In this document: positions 26,946 to 34,307 of the stretch, piece by piece
How the letters are laid out: each line of letters starts with the position of its first letter
Position numbering within the stretch: position 1 is the first letter of the stretch
From: Parachlamydiales bacterium
Lineage (GTDB): Bacteria > Chlamydiota > Chlamydiia > Chlamydiales > Rhabdochlamydiaceae
Length of the DNA: 35,454 nucleotides
NCBI GenBank assembly: GCA_023265455.1
Contig: JAHFTQ010000003.1
Coordinates: 2,443 to 37,896, forward strand
Direction of reading: 5' to 3'
Position numbers and translations under genes: made by a program
The notes under the pieces: generated by a model
Databases searched by the model: none
Seen by the model: only the letters and a program-made list of their open reading frames with translations
What the model was told of the DNA's origin: nothing

Positions 26946-27215
26946 CTAGAGTGTGGATTTTTTTGGTGCGTATAAATCACCCAAAGGTGTACCAAAACCT
27001 AAACAGAGTAATGCGGCCGCGTAAGCGCCCAATCCGACCATCGGATCCCCTTTCTCCATCTTGCTATACGTCGACCTATGAATGCCAATTCTTTGGGCCA
27101 TCATTTCAACAGTAAAACCACGTTTTAACCGTGCAATCCGAATATCAGCTCCAAACTTCTTCAACGTCCTCCCAACTGGCAGCGGTAAAAAATGAATGAG
27201 ATTTTTTTTCTTCAT
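26946..27215 (-). CDS. HipB-like XRE-family HTH protein (89 aa)
   Basis: Small DNA-binding protein. The HTH lies at about 22-60 (GADIRIARLKRGFTVEMMAQ, RIGIHRSTYSKMEKGDP), followed by GLGAYAAALLCLGFGTPLGDL, a pattern seen in the regulators that pair with HipA kinases. The N-terminal LPLPVGRTLKKFG also fits that group. No hipA-like gene lies beside it: downstream is the convergent paralogue B, upstream the Fic-type gene (91 bp away, same strand). I infer autoregulation and possibly an antitoxin or repressor role for the Fic gene. The ATG at 27215 has no clear ribosome binding site. Confidence 0.85.
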   Translation of the reverse strand: MKKKNLIHFLPLPVGRTLKKFGADIRIARLKRGFTVEMMAQRIGIHRSTYSKMEKGDPMVGLGAYAAALLCLGFGTPLGDLYAPKKSTL

Positions 27216-27247
27216 AACGTTGCTTTTATCCTACCATATTCCATGTA

Positions 27248-27270
27248 ACATCGCTTAAAACAAGCGTTAT
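27248..27270. promoter_or_regulatory. Dyad between the Fic and HTH genes (possible operator)
   Basis: CGCTT-AAAAC-AAGCG (27252-27266) is a 5-bp inverted repeat with a 5-base centre, and TAAC/GTTA continues on both sides with a 2-base offset. It lies 33 bp before the HTH gene start, a natural place for an autoregulatory XRE operator. It could also be a weak hairpin at the end of the Fic transcript. Confidence 0.3.
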
Positions 27271-27306
27271 CTAATAAATAACAGTCCTGACCAATACCAA
27301 ACATGA

Positions 27307-28779
27307 CTAGGGTCGGGTTGTAGGCAGTGTAAGCTGAATGCCAATAAGATCAGAGGTGTTGGGATCATCAAACGCATGGGTTTCTTTGAGCATCTGCTGG
27401 GCATTTTTGAAGCTACTCCAATTGATCAGAGACGTGTAATTTTGCGCAAAATCAAGAACCCGAATGAGAGGTTCGGCACGGTGATTAAGAGAGAGAATTT
27501 TAAGTGCAGAAAGATAATTGTTCCATAAATTGGTAGGGATGATGATGCGGGCTTGATCGGCTGCGATGAGCTCAGAATTCATCATAAGGCGTGCACAGCG
27601 GCCGTTTCCATCGACAAAAGGATGAACTTCTGAGATAAGAAACATCATGTAAGCCGCTTTCTGAAAAGGAGTCTCTAAAGCTTGAAGCCACTTAAAGCCT
27701 TGCCTTAAGGTCCCTTCCACTAGCTCAGGAGCGACGAAAAAAGTGAGTCCTGCACGATTAGGAATGGTTTTAAATTCTCCCGGTTTGACTTCAGGGCGAC
27801 TCTGCATGAGGCAGGCATGGCGACTTTTTAAAAGATGAATCAACTCATCTTCATTCTGAGGTATCCTTTTCATCTCCTTGAAATCGGAGGTCATTTGGTA
27901 AGTTCCCAAGATGTCATGAGCATCTTGCGGACGATCTTTGGGGATTTTCCCTTCAAAAATAATATGAGCAGCCTCTTCGACCTCAAATTCTGTTCCTTCA
28001 ATGAAGTTAGAGAAATAAGCTTCAAAAAAAGGAAGCGCTGTCCCAGTATGGGCAATCGTTCGATGAACGGAGGGCGTGTTAGCTAACACTTCGTACAACT
28101 TTTGGAATAGATCAAGCCGTTTTGCATCGTAGGGATGGCCTTGAACTCTTGCTATGGCAAGGGGTGATGTCACTGGGCTTTTTCGGGTTCCAAGAAGAGT
28201 GCCGATCAAACTGTCTAAGATCTTAAACTCCTTCGTCAAGTGAAGCGTCAAAGAAATTTGATGGGCATCCTGCCTTAATGTCTGAAGCGCCTCAGGACCT
28301 GCTACCTGTAAAAGAGTTTCTAGTTTCTCTTCCATTTCTTCGCGGGACACCGTTCTTGCAAGAGATCCTTTTCGAGCGCGACGCTGGATCAAGTTTTCAA
28401 GATAAGCCCTTGCAGGGCAGGCTAGATAGAGTCCCCCTATAAAGGGCTTGTCTTCTGGAAGAGGAGCCGCCCCCTTACGGGGATAGATAGATAACCCCGG
28501 CAAAATCACCGGCCGCTTTTTGTTTGAGATGATAAAAACAGAGCCATCTGCCGCAGGGCGATGCTCCAAGGCAGTCCGATCTACAACCACAGCCCCCGGA
28601 AATAGCTCCCCCACAAGAGCCCAAGCGTGCCGCCTCGCTAGTACCTCTGGAGGTTCGCTTAAGTTGGTTGTATAAACTCGGGAGCCGAGTTTGCGCAGGT
28701 TGCCCTTCTTGACTTCCCTGGAAACATAGAGAGCTATCTCAGCATGGGAAACAAAGACCTCTGGCAACAATTTGGGCAT
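27307..28779 (-). CDS. Fic-domain protein with AbiEi-like N-terminal winged-helix domain (490 aa)
   Basis: Fic proteins transfer AMP (or other phosphates) from nucleotides to Ser/Thr/Tyr. The catalytic motif HPFVDGNGRCAR is complete (386-397), so the His, the acidic residue and both anion-binding parts are present. The inhibitory helix motif S-x3-E-G occurs as SNFIEG at 257-262, before the core, as in class II (auto-inhibited) Fic proteins. Residues 1-~170 form another domain: the winged helix LPEVFVSHAEIALYVSREVK, RKLGSRVYTTNL, then LARRHAWALVGELFPGAVVV, which resembles AbiEi-type antitoxin/regulator domains. The ATG at 28779 has GGAAGG upstream. It lies 91 bp after the trypsin-NACHT gene. 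Toxin, regulator or secreted effector are all possible. Confidence 0.88.
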   Translation of the reverse strand: MPKLLPEVFVSHAEIALYVSREVKKGNLRKLGSRVYTTNLSEPPEVLARRHAWALVGELFPGAVVVDRTALEHRPAADGSVFIISNKKRPVILPGLSIYPRKGAAPLPEDKPFIGGLYLACPARAYLENLIQRRARKGSLARTVSREEMEEKLETLLQVAGPEALQTLRQDAHQISLTLHLTKEFKILDSLIGTLLGTRKSPVTSPLAIARVQGHPYDAKRLDLFQKLYEVLANTPSVHRTIAHTGTALPFFEAYFSNFIEGTEFEVEEAAHIIFEGKIPKDRPQDAHDILGTYQMTSDFKEMKRIPQNEDELIHLLKSRHACLMQSRPEVKPGEFKTIPNRAGLTFFVAPELVEGTLRQGFKWLQALETPFQKAAYMMFLISEVHPFVDGNGRCARLMMNSELIAADQARIIIPTNLWNNYLSALKILSLNHRAEPLIRVLDFAQNYTSLINWSSFKNAQQMLKETHAFDDPNTSDLIGIQLTLPTTRP

Positions 28780-28870
28780 TTGGCACCTTCCCTACCTTAA
28801 ATATGCAACTTTTTGGGAATTAGAGAATATTTTCAAATTATTTGTGATATTTGGCGCTATATCTTCAGAG

Positions 28871-31800
28871 TTAGAACATCTGGACGATCAATTCTTTTTG
28901 TTCGAGGGTGATTTCTTGAATATATTCTCCTAGCTGCAAAAGGTACATATTCTTGTTTTTCTCTACCAAGCGTAGTGGAATACCTTGATCGATCATGTGG
29001 GGAATAATATACATTTTGGTCGCAGGGTGATGAATAAGAACAGCAGAGCTGAGGATCAGGACTAAAGACTGTCTCTTTAATTTTTTGACAGTATCCCTGG
29101 GCCACTTGTGAATTTGGATGCAATTTAATAAAACTGTAAGACACTTTTCTCCCGCATAACTGAAGTTTGGACTGATTTCGCGAGCGTCAGCGAGTGAAAT
29201 TCGTCCAAACTCTGGGGCATAGGGGACGAACTTTGTAAGGGCATTACCAGCAGGGCAGTATACATTGGAGTCTTGATCAGTAAGCGCTGTTTGAAGCCAG
29301 CCCAGGAGGGTGGGGAAATGTTTTTCTCCCGCATGAGGGGCGAGCTTTCCAAGGACCAGAATGACAGCGCGGCGTTGGTTAAAGTATTGAAACGCTGTTT
29401 GAAGCCAGCCTAAGAGAGTGGGGAAATGTTTTTCCCCTGCATGAGGAGCGAGGTTTACAATGGCGTTAACGAGACAGCTGCGCACCTCATCATTTTTATT
29501 TTGAAACCACTCCAAAAGGGATGGGAAGTGTTTTTCTCCTGCATGAGAGGCGATACTTTCAAGGACCTGAACGGCAAAGAAGCGTACCATAACATGTTGA
29601 TCAACAAACCCTATTTGAAGCCAACCTAAAAGGGTGGGGAAATGTTTTTCCCCTGCATGAAGAGCGAGCATTTTAATGGCGTGAATGGCCCCACAGCGCA
29701 CGTCATAGTCTTGATCAGCAAGCGCTGTTTGAACCCAGTATAAGAGGAGGAAAAAGTGTTTTTCTCTTGCATGAGGAGCGAGAGTCATAATGGCCTTAAT
29801 AACTGCGGCGTATATGACATGGTTTTTTTCATCAGTAAGTGTCGTTTGAAGCCAGTTCAAGAAGATGAGGAAGTTTTTTTCCCCTGCATGAGGAGCGAGC
29901 TCTACAAGAGCGTTAACGGCATCGCGGCGTACATAAGAATTTTGATCAGTAAGCGCTGTTTGAAGCCAGCCTAAGAGGGTGAGAAGGTTTTTTTCCCCTG
30001 CATGAGGAGCGAGATTTACAATGGCTTTAATGGCATCGCGGCGTACGACAGCGTTTTGATCAGTAAGCGCTGTTTGAAGCCAGCCTAAGAGGGTGGGAAG
30101 GTTTTTTCCCCCTGCATGAGGAGCGAGATTTACAATGGCTTCAACGGCAGCGCGGCGTATGCCAAAGTCTTGATTAGCAAGCATCGCTTCAAACCAGCCT
30201 AAGAGGGTGGGAAGGTTTTTTTTCCCTGCATGAGGAGCGAGATTTACAATGGCTTCAACGGCAGCGCGGCGTATGCCAAAGTCTTGATTAGCAAGCATCG
30301 CTTCAAACCAGTCCACAAGGTCGAGGGGATATTTTTCTTCCGCCCGAGAGGCAAGTATCCCAAGGGCCACAATAACGTCTTCGTCGTCACAGTGAAAGTA
30401 TTGATCATCGAGCGCTGCTTGAAGCCAGCCTAAGAGGGTGGGTAAGTGTTTTTTTTCAGCCGGAAAGGTCGGCTTCGCAAGAGCGTTAACGACAGCGTCG
30501 CATATAAGATCGTTCGAATGAGACAGGCAACGTTTTATAAAAGCAAAAAAATCATCAGATAGACAATCCGCTTTAAGAAAATGTTGAAGATTACCTAAGA
30601 ACCATTTTACATCCGTGGCATTATCAACTTCTTGTAATTTTTTCAAAACCTGAAAGAATGCCTTTCTTGAATTTCTCATGCATCGATTTAAACAGTCACG
30701 CATATTTTCATTCGAAAAGACCCTCTCTATAAAGTCAGCAATCTTATATTTCTTCCAGATCACCTCCTCGAGCTGTGTATTTTGGCACTCTTCTAAGCAT
30801 GCTAACACCAGCTCCGTTTGATAACTGCCAATCATATCCACCGGCTCTGCATAGAGCCATTCAAAAAACACTTCTAAAGACTGGATGTTTTTATGGCTTT
30901 TTCCCCAAAGAGAGCCCGCCAACATCCGGATAACGAGGTGAAATTGAGGTTGATAGCGATACCGTTGGACAAAATCGGATTGCTCTTTCTCTGAAAGCAG
31001 ACTGATTTGTTGAGCAATACAATACTCTTGATAGGTCAGGTGGATAAAATACATCTCGCCATCTTGACCACATCCTTTGATAAGACCTGTGCCAATGAAA
31101 TCAGCAGGACGAAGAGTGTCAAAATCTTGATTTGCCAAAACATCCTCTACCATCCCCTTTGAAAAAATCAGTTGCCGTTGATCAAGGCCTTTTAACGCCA
31201 GCTCTCCTAACGCACGGTAAAGCAGTCGTTTTTTGGAAATAGGCATCTTGTCAGACCTCTTACTCTCTTCCCATGTAAACAAATGATCGACGATTTTAGC
31301 AAACATCTCGGTTAAGGTCTTGGGAAACTCTTTCTCTCCTTTGTGCCAAAGCGCGCAGAGAATCTGCAGCTGAATCGGAACATGAGCGATGGTCAATAGA
31401 TCGCTGCGCTCATGCAGATGTTGCAAAAAGATAGGTAAATCTGGATTTTTCATATGCGTGAAAAACTTCTCCGCATAAACTTTAATTTGATCAGGGCTAA
31501 AGCCCATATTTTCTACAACCAACTGGAAGTTTCCCTGGATTCCTTCTGTCACACCCGGGCGAGAGGTGAGCAAGAAGTGCTCAACCTGGCTTTTTTGAAA
31601 GCAGAGCTTTAAGGCTTGAGTGAGCTCAGGCACAGCTTCATCCCACCCATCGAACATGACTAAGATTTTATCCGATTTCGTGCGCAGCTGTTGTAGGATG
31701 GTTTCTTGATAGACTCCTGCATAGCACAAGAAAGCGATAATGTGACTGAGCCAAACATCGGGGTCATCGACCCCTTTCAGCTGATTTTGAGGGTGCTGTA

Positions 31801-33283
31801 TCCAAGCATTTAGTTCTCGCAGTTTGAGATGAAAGATGCTTTCGAATTTCCCCTTAAACAGCTCTCCCTTAGCCCAATCATAGGCAATTTTTTGGCAAAG
31901 GGTGCTTTTTCCGATTCCGGCTCTTCCCAAGATTAACACCCTTTTTACAGGAGTCTTATCGCGCTCATCAAAGAGGGTTTTCATTTCAATGGGTGTCTCT
32001 GAACTGCAAAGCCTGGTATGGATTTCTCTGAGAGAATCTTTCTCGATGAGGTGAGGATCTCTAGCTTCTTTTTCTTTGTTCTCTTGTGAGGCACTTGAAA
32101 CGATGGAGAGCTGAGTGAAAAAGCTCTCTATTGGAAAGGGCTCATTCGAAAGGAATAAGGAAAGAAAAGAGAGTTGTTGCAGGTAACTTTCCTTGAGGAT
32201 GGAGGTAGGGGTCTTTTGAGACGCATCGTATTGAATTTTAATCTTATCAAACTTTTGGTGCTCATGCTTATGGAGATAAGTGCAGATGGCTGTCATAGTA
32301 GTGGAAGTATTACACTCACTATGAAAGTAAGGGACTAAATAACCTTGAATTCGCAAAAATCGAAGAGCCCACAGTTTAGCAGGATCATGCTTCGTCTTAA
32401 TAAGTCCGAAGAGAGATGCAGGAGATTGCATCTTGTCATTATGCCAATATAGTCCTTTCCAATCTCCTTTTGTGAAAATAAAAAGGGTAGAACCCTCAAC
32501 TGTAGCGCATTTGCCTTCATGCTCTTTGCCGTCTTTGTGCACGATTTCTTTGGCAAATTTGACACCTGGAAACAGGTCATTTAAAAGAGCTGTTAAGACT
32601 TTCTCTTCTAATAAAGCCTTAAGAAGATGCGTACATGTCGCTCGATGCAGAGCAATCAGATTTCCTTCATCATCCATCACAGGAGCACCAGAAGATCCGG
32701 GCATAGTCGTGGTCGTGTAATGAAGAGTAAATTGAGTGACTTCTTTAACAAGGTTATTTCGGAAGGAGACCCTTTGATAGCTTGTACCATCCTGTTCTAA
32801 GGGATGGTGAATGATGTTGGCATGGGTATCTGTTTGAGGTTTAGGAGTATCAAAGATCGAGAACACTAGGTGGGAGATTTCTGTGATTTTGGGGTGCGGT
32901 TTGATCGCAATGATCGTAAAGTCAAGTTGATGAATTTTGAGGGGCTCAAACCCGAGAGAATCAGGAGTTTTACTTGTGCAAAAGAAACAATCAGGATCAA
33001 AATCAACTTGAACAGCTTGAGCATTTCCCTGGGTATAGAAAAAAATAGCCTGGGCTTTCCGGGCTGTGGCTTCATTAGGCAGGACGTGGTGATTCGTCAT
33101 CACTAGATTCTTGCCAATTAAAAATCCTGTAGCGCTTCCCTGGCCTAAAACAATTCGGCAGACAACACGAGCCCTACTATGCAGGTCTCCCAAAATTTTG
33201 GTGTGGGAGTACTGCAGTAGTTGCAAAGCAGAGCTCGCTCGTAGATCAGCCGAACTCTTTTGTGAAAAAGGAGTGGCTGCCAT
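28871..33283 (-). CDS. Trypsin-like protease - NACHT NTPase - HEAT repeat protein (1470 aa, NLR-like)
   Basis: Multidomain signalling protein. Residues ~35-235 form a trypsin-like serine protease with the triad H66 (VMTNHHVL), D121 (QLDFTIIAIK) and S198 (MPGSSGAPVMDDEGNLIALH). Residues ~440-750 form a NACHT NTPase: Walker A GRAGIGKST (453-461), Walker B ILVMFDGWDEA (D545), then FLLTSRPGV. From ~940 to ~1380 there are about eleven 38-residue HEAT-type repeats (PHAGEKHFPTLLGWLQTALT, DVRCGAIHAI). An unassigned region (240-400) lies between protease and NACHT. This effector-NTPase-repeat order matches bacterial NACHT/STAND immune proteins. The start is 6 bp after the stop of the ubiquitin-like gene, with no ribosome binding site, so translation is probably coupled. 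Confidence 0.92.
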   Translation of the reverse strand: MAATPFSQKSSADLRASSALQLLQYSHTKILGDLHSRARVVCRIVLGQGSATGFLIGKNLVMTNHHVLPNEATARKAQAIFFYTQGNAQAVQVDFDPDCFFCTSKTPDSLGFEPLKIHQLDFTIIAIKPHPKITEISHLVFSIFDTPKPQTDTHANIIHHPLEQDGTSYQRVSFRNNLVKEVTQFTLHYTTTTMPGSSGAPVMDDEGNLIALHRATCTHLLKALLEEKVLTALLNDLFPGVKFAKEIVHKDGKEHEGKCATVEGSTLFIFTKGDWKGLYWHNDKMQSPASLFGLIKTKHDPAKLWALRFLRIQGYLVPYFHSECNTSTTMTAICTYLHKHEHQKFDKIKIQYDASQKTPTSILKESYLQQLSFLSLFLSNEPFPIESFFTQLSIVSSASQENKEKEARDPHLIEKDSLREIHTRLCSSETPIEMKTLFDERDKTPVKRVLILGRAGIGKSTLCQKIAYDWAKGELFKGKFESIFHLKLRELNAWIQHPQNQLKGVDDPDVWLSHIIAFLCYAGVYQETILQQLRTKSDKILVMFDGWDEAVPELTQALKLCFQKSQVEHFLLTSRPGVTEGIQGNFQLVVENMGFSPDQIKVYAEKFFTHMKNPDLPIFLQHLHERSDLLTIAHVPIQLQILCALWHKGEKEFPKTLTEMFAKIVDHLFTWEESKRSDKMPISKKRLLYRALGELALKGLDQRQLIFSKGMVEDVLANQDFDTLRPADFIGTGLIKGCGQDGEMYFIHLTYQEYCIAQQISLLSEKEQSDFVQRYRYQPQFHLVIRMLAGSLWGKSHKNIQSLEVFFEWLYAEPVDMIGSYQTELVLACLEECQNTQLEEVIWKKYKIADFIERVFSNENMRDCLNRCMRNSRKAFFQVLKKLQEVDNATDVKWFLGNLQHFLKADCLSDDFFAFIKRCLSHSNDLICDAVVNALAKPTFPAEKKHLPTLLGWLQAALDDQYFHCDDEDVIVALGILASRAEEKYPLDLVDWFEAMLANQDFGIRRAAVEAIVNLAPHAGKKNLPTLLGWFEAMLANQDFGIRRAAVEAIVNLAPHAGGKNLPTLLGWLQTALTDQNAVVRRDAIKAIVNLAPHAGEKNLLTLLGWLQTALTDQNSYVRRDAVNALVELAPHAGEKNFLIFLNWLQTTLTDEKNHVIYAAVIKAIMTLAPHAREKHFFLLLYWVQTALADQDYDVRCGAIHAIKMLALHAGEKHFPTLLGWLQIGFVDQHVMVRFFAVQVLESIASHAGEKHFPSLLEWFQNKNDEVRSCLVNAIVNLAPHAGEKHFPTLLGWLQTAFQYFNQRRAVILVLGKLAPHAGEKHFPTLLGWLQTALTDQDSNVYCPAGNALTKFVPYAPEFGRISLADAREISPNFSYAGEKCLTVLLNCIQIHKWPRDTVKKLKRQSLVLILSSAVLIHHPATKMYIIPHMIDQGIPLRLVEKNKNMYLLQLGEYIQEITLEQKELIVQMF
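29240..30460 (-). repeat. ~114-bp tandem coding repeats (HEAT units of the NACHT protein)
   Basis: About eleven consecutive units with a 114-bp (38-codon) period, several nearly identical at DNA level. The words gcctaagagggtggg and cctgcatgaggagcgag recur in most. Units around 30050-30310 are the most alike. All in frame. Confidence 0.85.
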
Positions 33284-33289
33284 AGGAGT

Positions 33290-34294
33290 TTATACCAAGG
33301 GCTTAGTCGTAATCTTTAAGTATTTCCAATTTACAATTTTGCTGATGCCATTGACTGTTTCTTCAAAGGTCGTAAATGATTTTTTTGATGTTTTTTGGTC
33401 TTCTTTTAAAAATTTTGTTCCATCTTCCATCATACCTTTAATCGTGTACATGCAATCGTAAAAACCACAATTGGTAATGGGTTTTTCCAGAGTTTTTTGA
33501 CAGGCAGGACAGGTTGTGTTTTCAGCACACTCTTCAGCCAGATCAAAAGCTCCCATTTTTCTACTAATATAGAAAAGGTTCTTAAAAGCTTGGCAGGTTT
33601 TATCTGTACAACTACCAGTTAGACTAAGTCCTGGATAGATGAGTCGCCATGCAGGGGTCTCTGGTTTTGCAGTAACTACTGGCTTATGTACAGTATCTTC
33701 GGGCTTTGTGAAGGGAAAAGGTTGAATAGCCATTTCCAAAGCCCCCGTAGTTATTTTTTCCTGGGCTTTGGGCTTTTTTTCGGCTTCATTGGATAAATCA
33801 AGTGTTAGCTCCGTGCCGCTTTCAAATCCACAATCTTCTAAAGTATTGCTGGCATCTAAAGAATAACCATTTCGTTGGAGATTCAGAAGGCTTAAATTAG
33901 GAATTTCTAATTTCCTGGAGACGATTTTTTTTAAACCGACAACAGTGAGCCGCTCCGGTACTGTCAAAGACAAAGTCTCGTTTTTTTCACCTGAGACTTT
34001 AACTGTTAAGTTGATTGTCGCAAAATGGGAACCGGGAACCGTTATATCGAAGATTTCGTGGTTCTGCACGAACTGGACTTCTTCTTGTGGCATCACATAC
34101 GATTTAAATCCTTTAAGATGGCTGGTAGGCCAATTGTTGATCCAGATTTTCGATAGGTCAACTGAGCTATTATTGCCCCCCTGTTGAAATGAAAAGTGAT
34201 CAAGCCGATTTTTGTCTTTAGCGCCATTGAAGCGATAAAGTGCCATCAGTGTTCCTGCTGAACTCGTATAAGAACGTTGAGTCTGGATTGCCAT
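33290..34294 (-). CDS. Ubiquitin-like-domain protein with Cys-rich C-terminal module (334 aa)
   Basis: Three parts are visible. Residues 1-~93 are unassigned. Residues ~94-168 have a ubiquitin-like fold pattern: INLTVKVSGEKNETLSLTV, then TVVGLKKIVSRKLEIP, LNLQRNGYSLDASNTLEDCG, SGTELTLDL. The C-terminal module (~215-334) has C229-x4-C234, C262-x2-C265, C276 and C281, likely zinc ligands, and ends in WKYLKITT. The ubiquitin-like domain is internal and not followed by GG, so classical conjugation is unlikely. The module is shared with the upstream ADP-ribosyltransferase. The ATG at 34294 has AAGGAG seven bases upstream, overlapping the previous stop. Overall this is more eukaryote-like than bacterial. 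Confidence 0.75.
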   Translation of the reverse strand: MAIQTQRSYTSSAGTLMALYRFNGAKDKNRLDHFSFQQGGNNSSVDLSKIWINNWPTSHLKGFKSYVMPQEEVQFVQNHEIFDITVPGSHFATINLTVKVSGEKNETLSLTVPERLTVVGLKKIVSRKLEIPNLSLLNLQRNGYSLDASNTLEDCGFESGTELTLDLSNEAEKKPKAQEKITTGALEMAIQPFPFTKPEDTVHKPVVTAKPETPAWRLIYPGLSLTGSCTDKTCQAFKNLFYISRKMGAFDLAEECAENTTCPACQKTLEKPITNCGFYDCMYTIKGMMEDGTKFLKEDQKTSKKSFTTFEETVNGISKIVNWKYLKITTKPLV

Positions 34295-34307
34295 AAATAT
34301 TCTCCTT

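Noticed and set aside
26946..28779. Complete HipBA or AbiE toxin-antitoxin module
   Set aside because: The HTH protein looks HipB-like and the Fic N-terminus AbiEi-like, but no HipA kinase or AbiEii nucleotidyltransferase is present.
29426..30433. Several plus-strand frames of about 70 codons with repeated FFSCMRSE-like segments
   Set aside because: They recur with the 114-bp period of the HEAT units and are antisense to the 1470-residue gene.
29240..30460. CRISPR-like impression from regularly spaced similar segments (also at 11000-11560)
   Set aside because: The whole period is repeated, in frame with a protein, with no unique spacers between short repeats and no cas genes.
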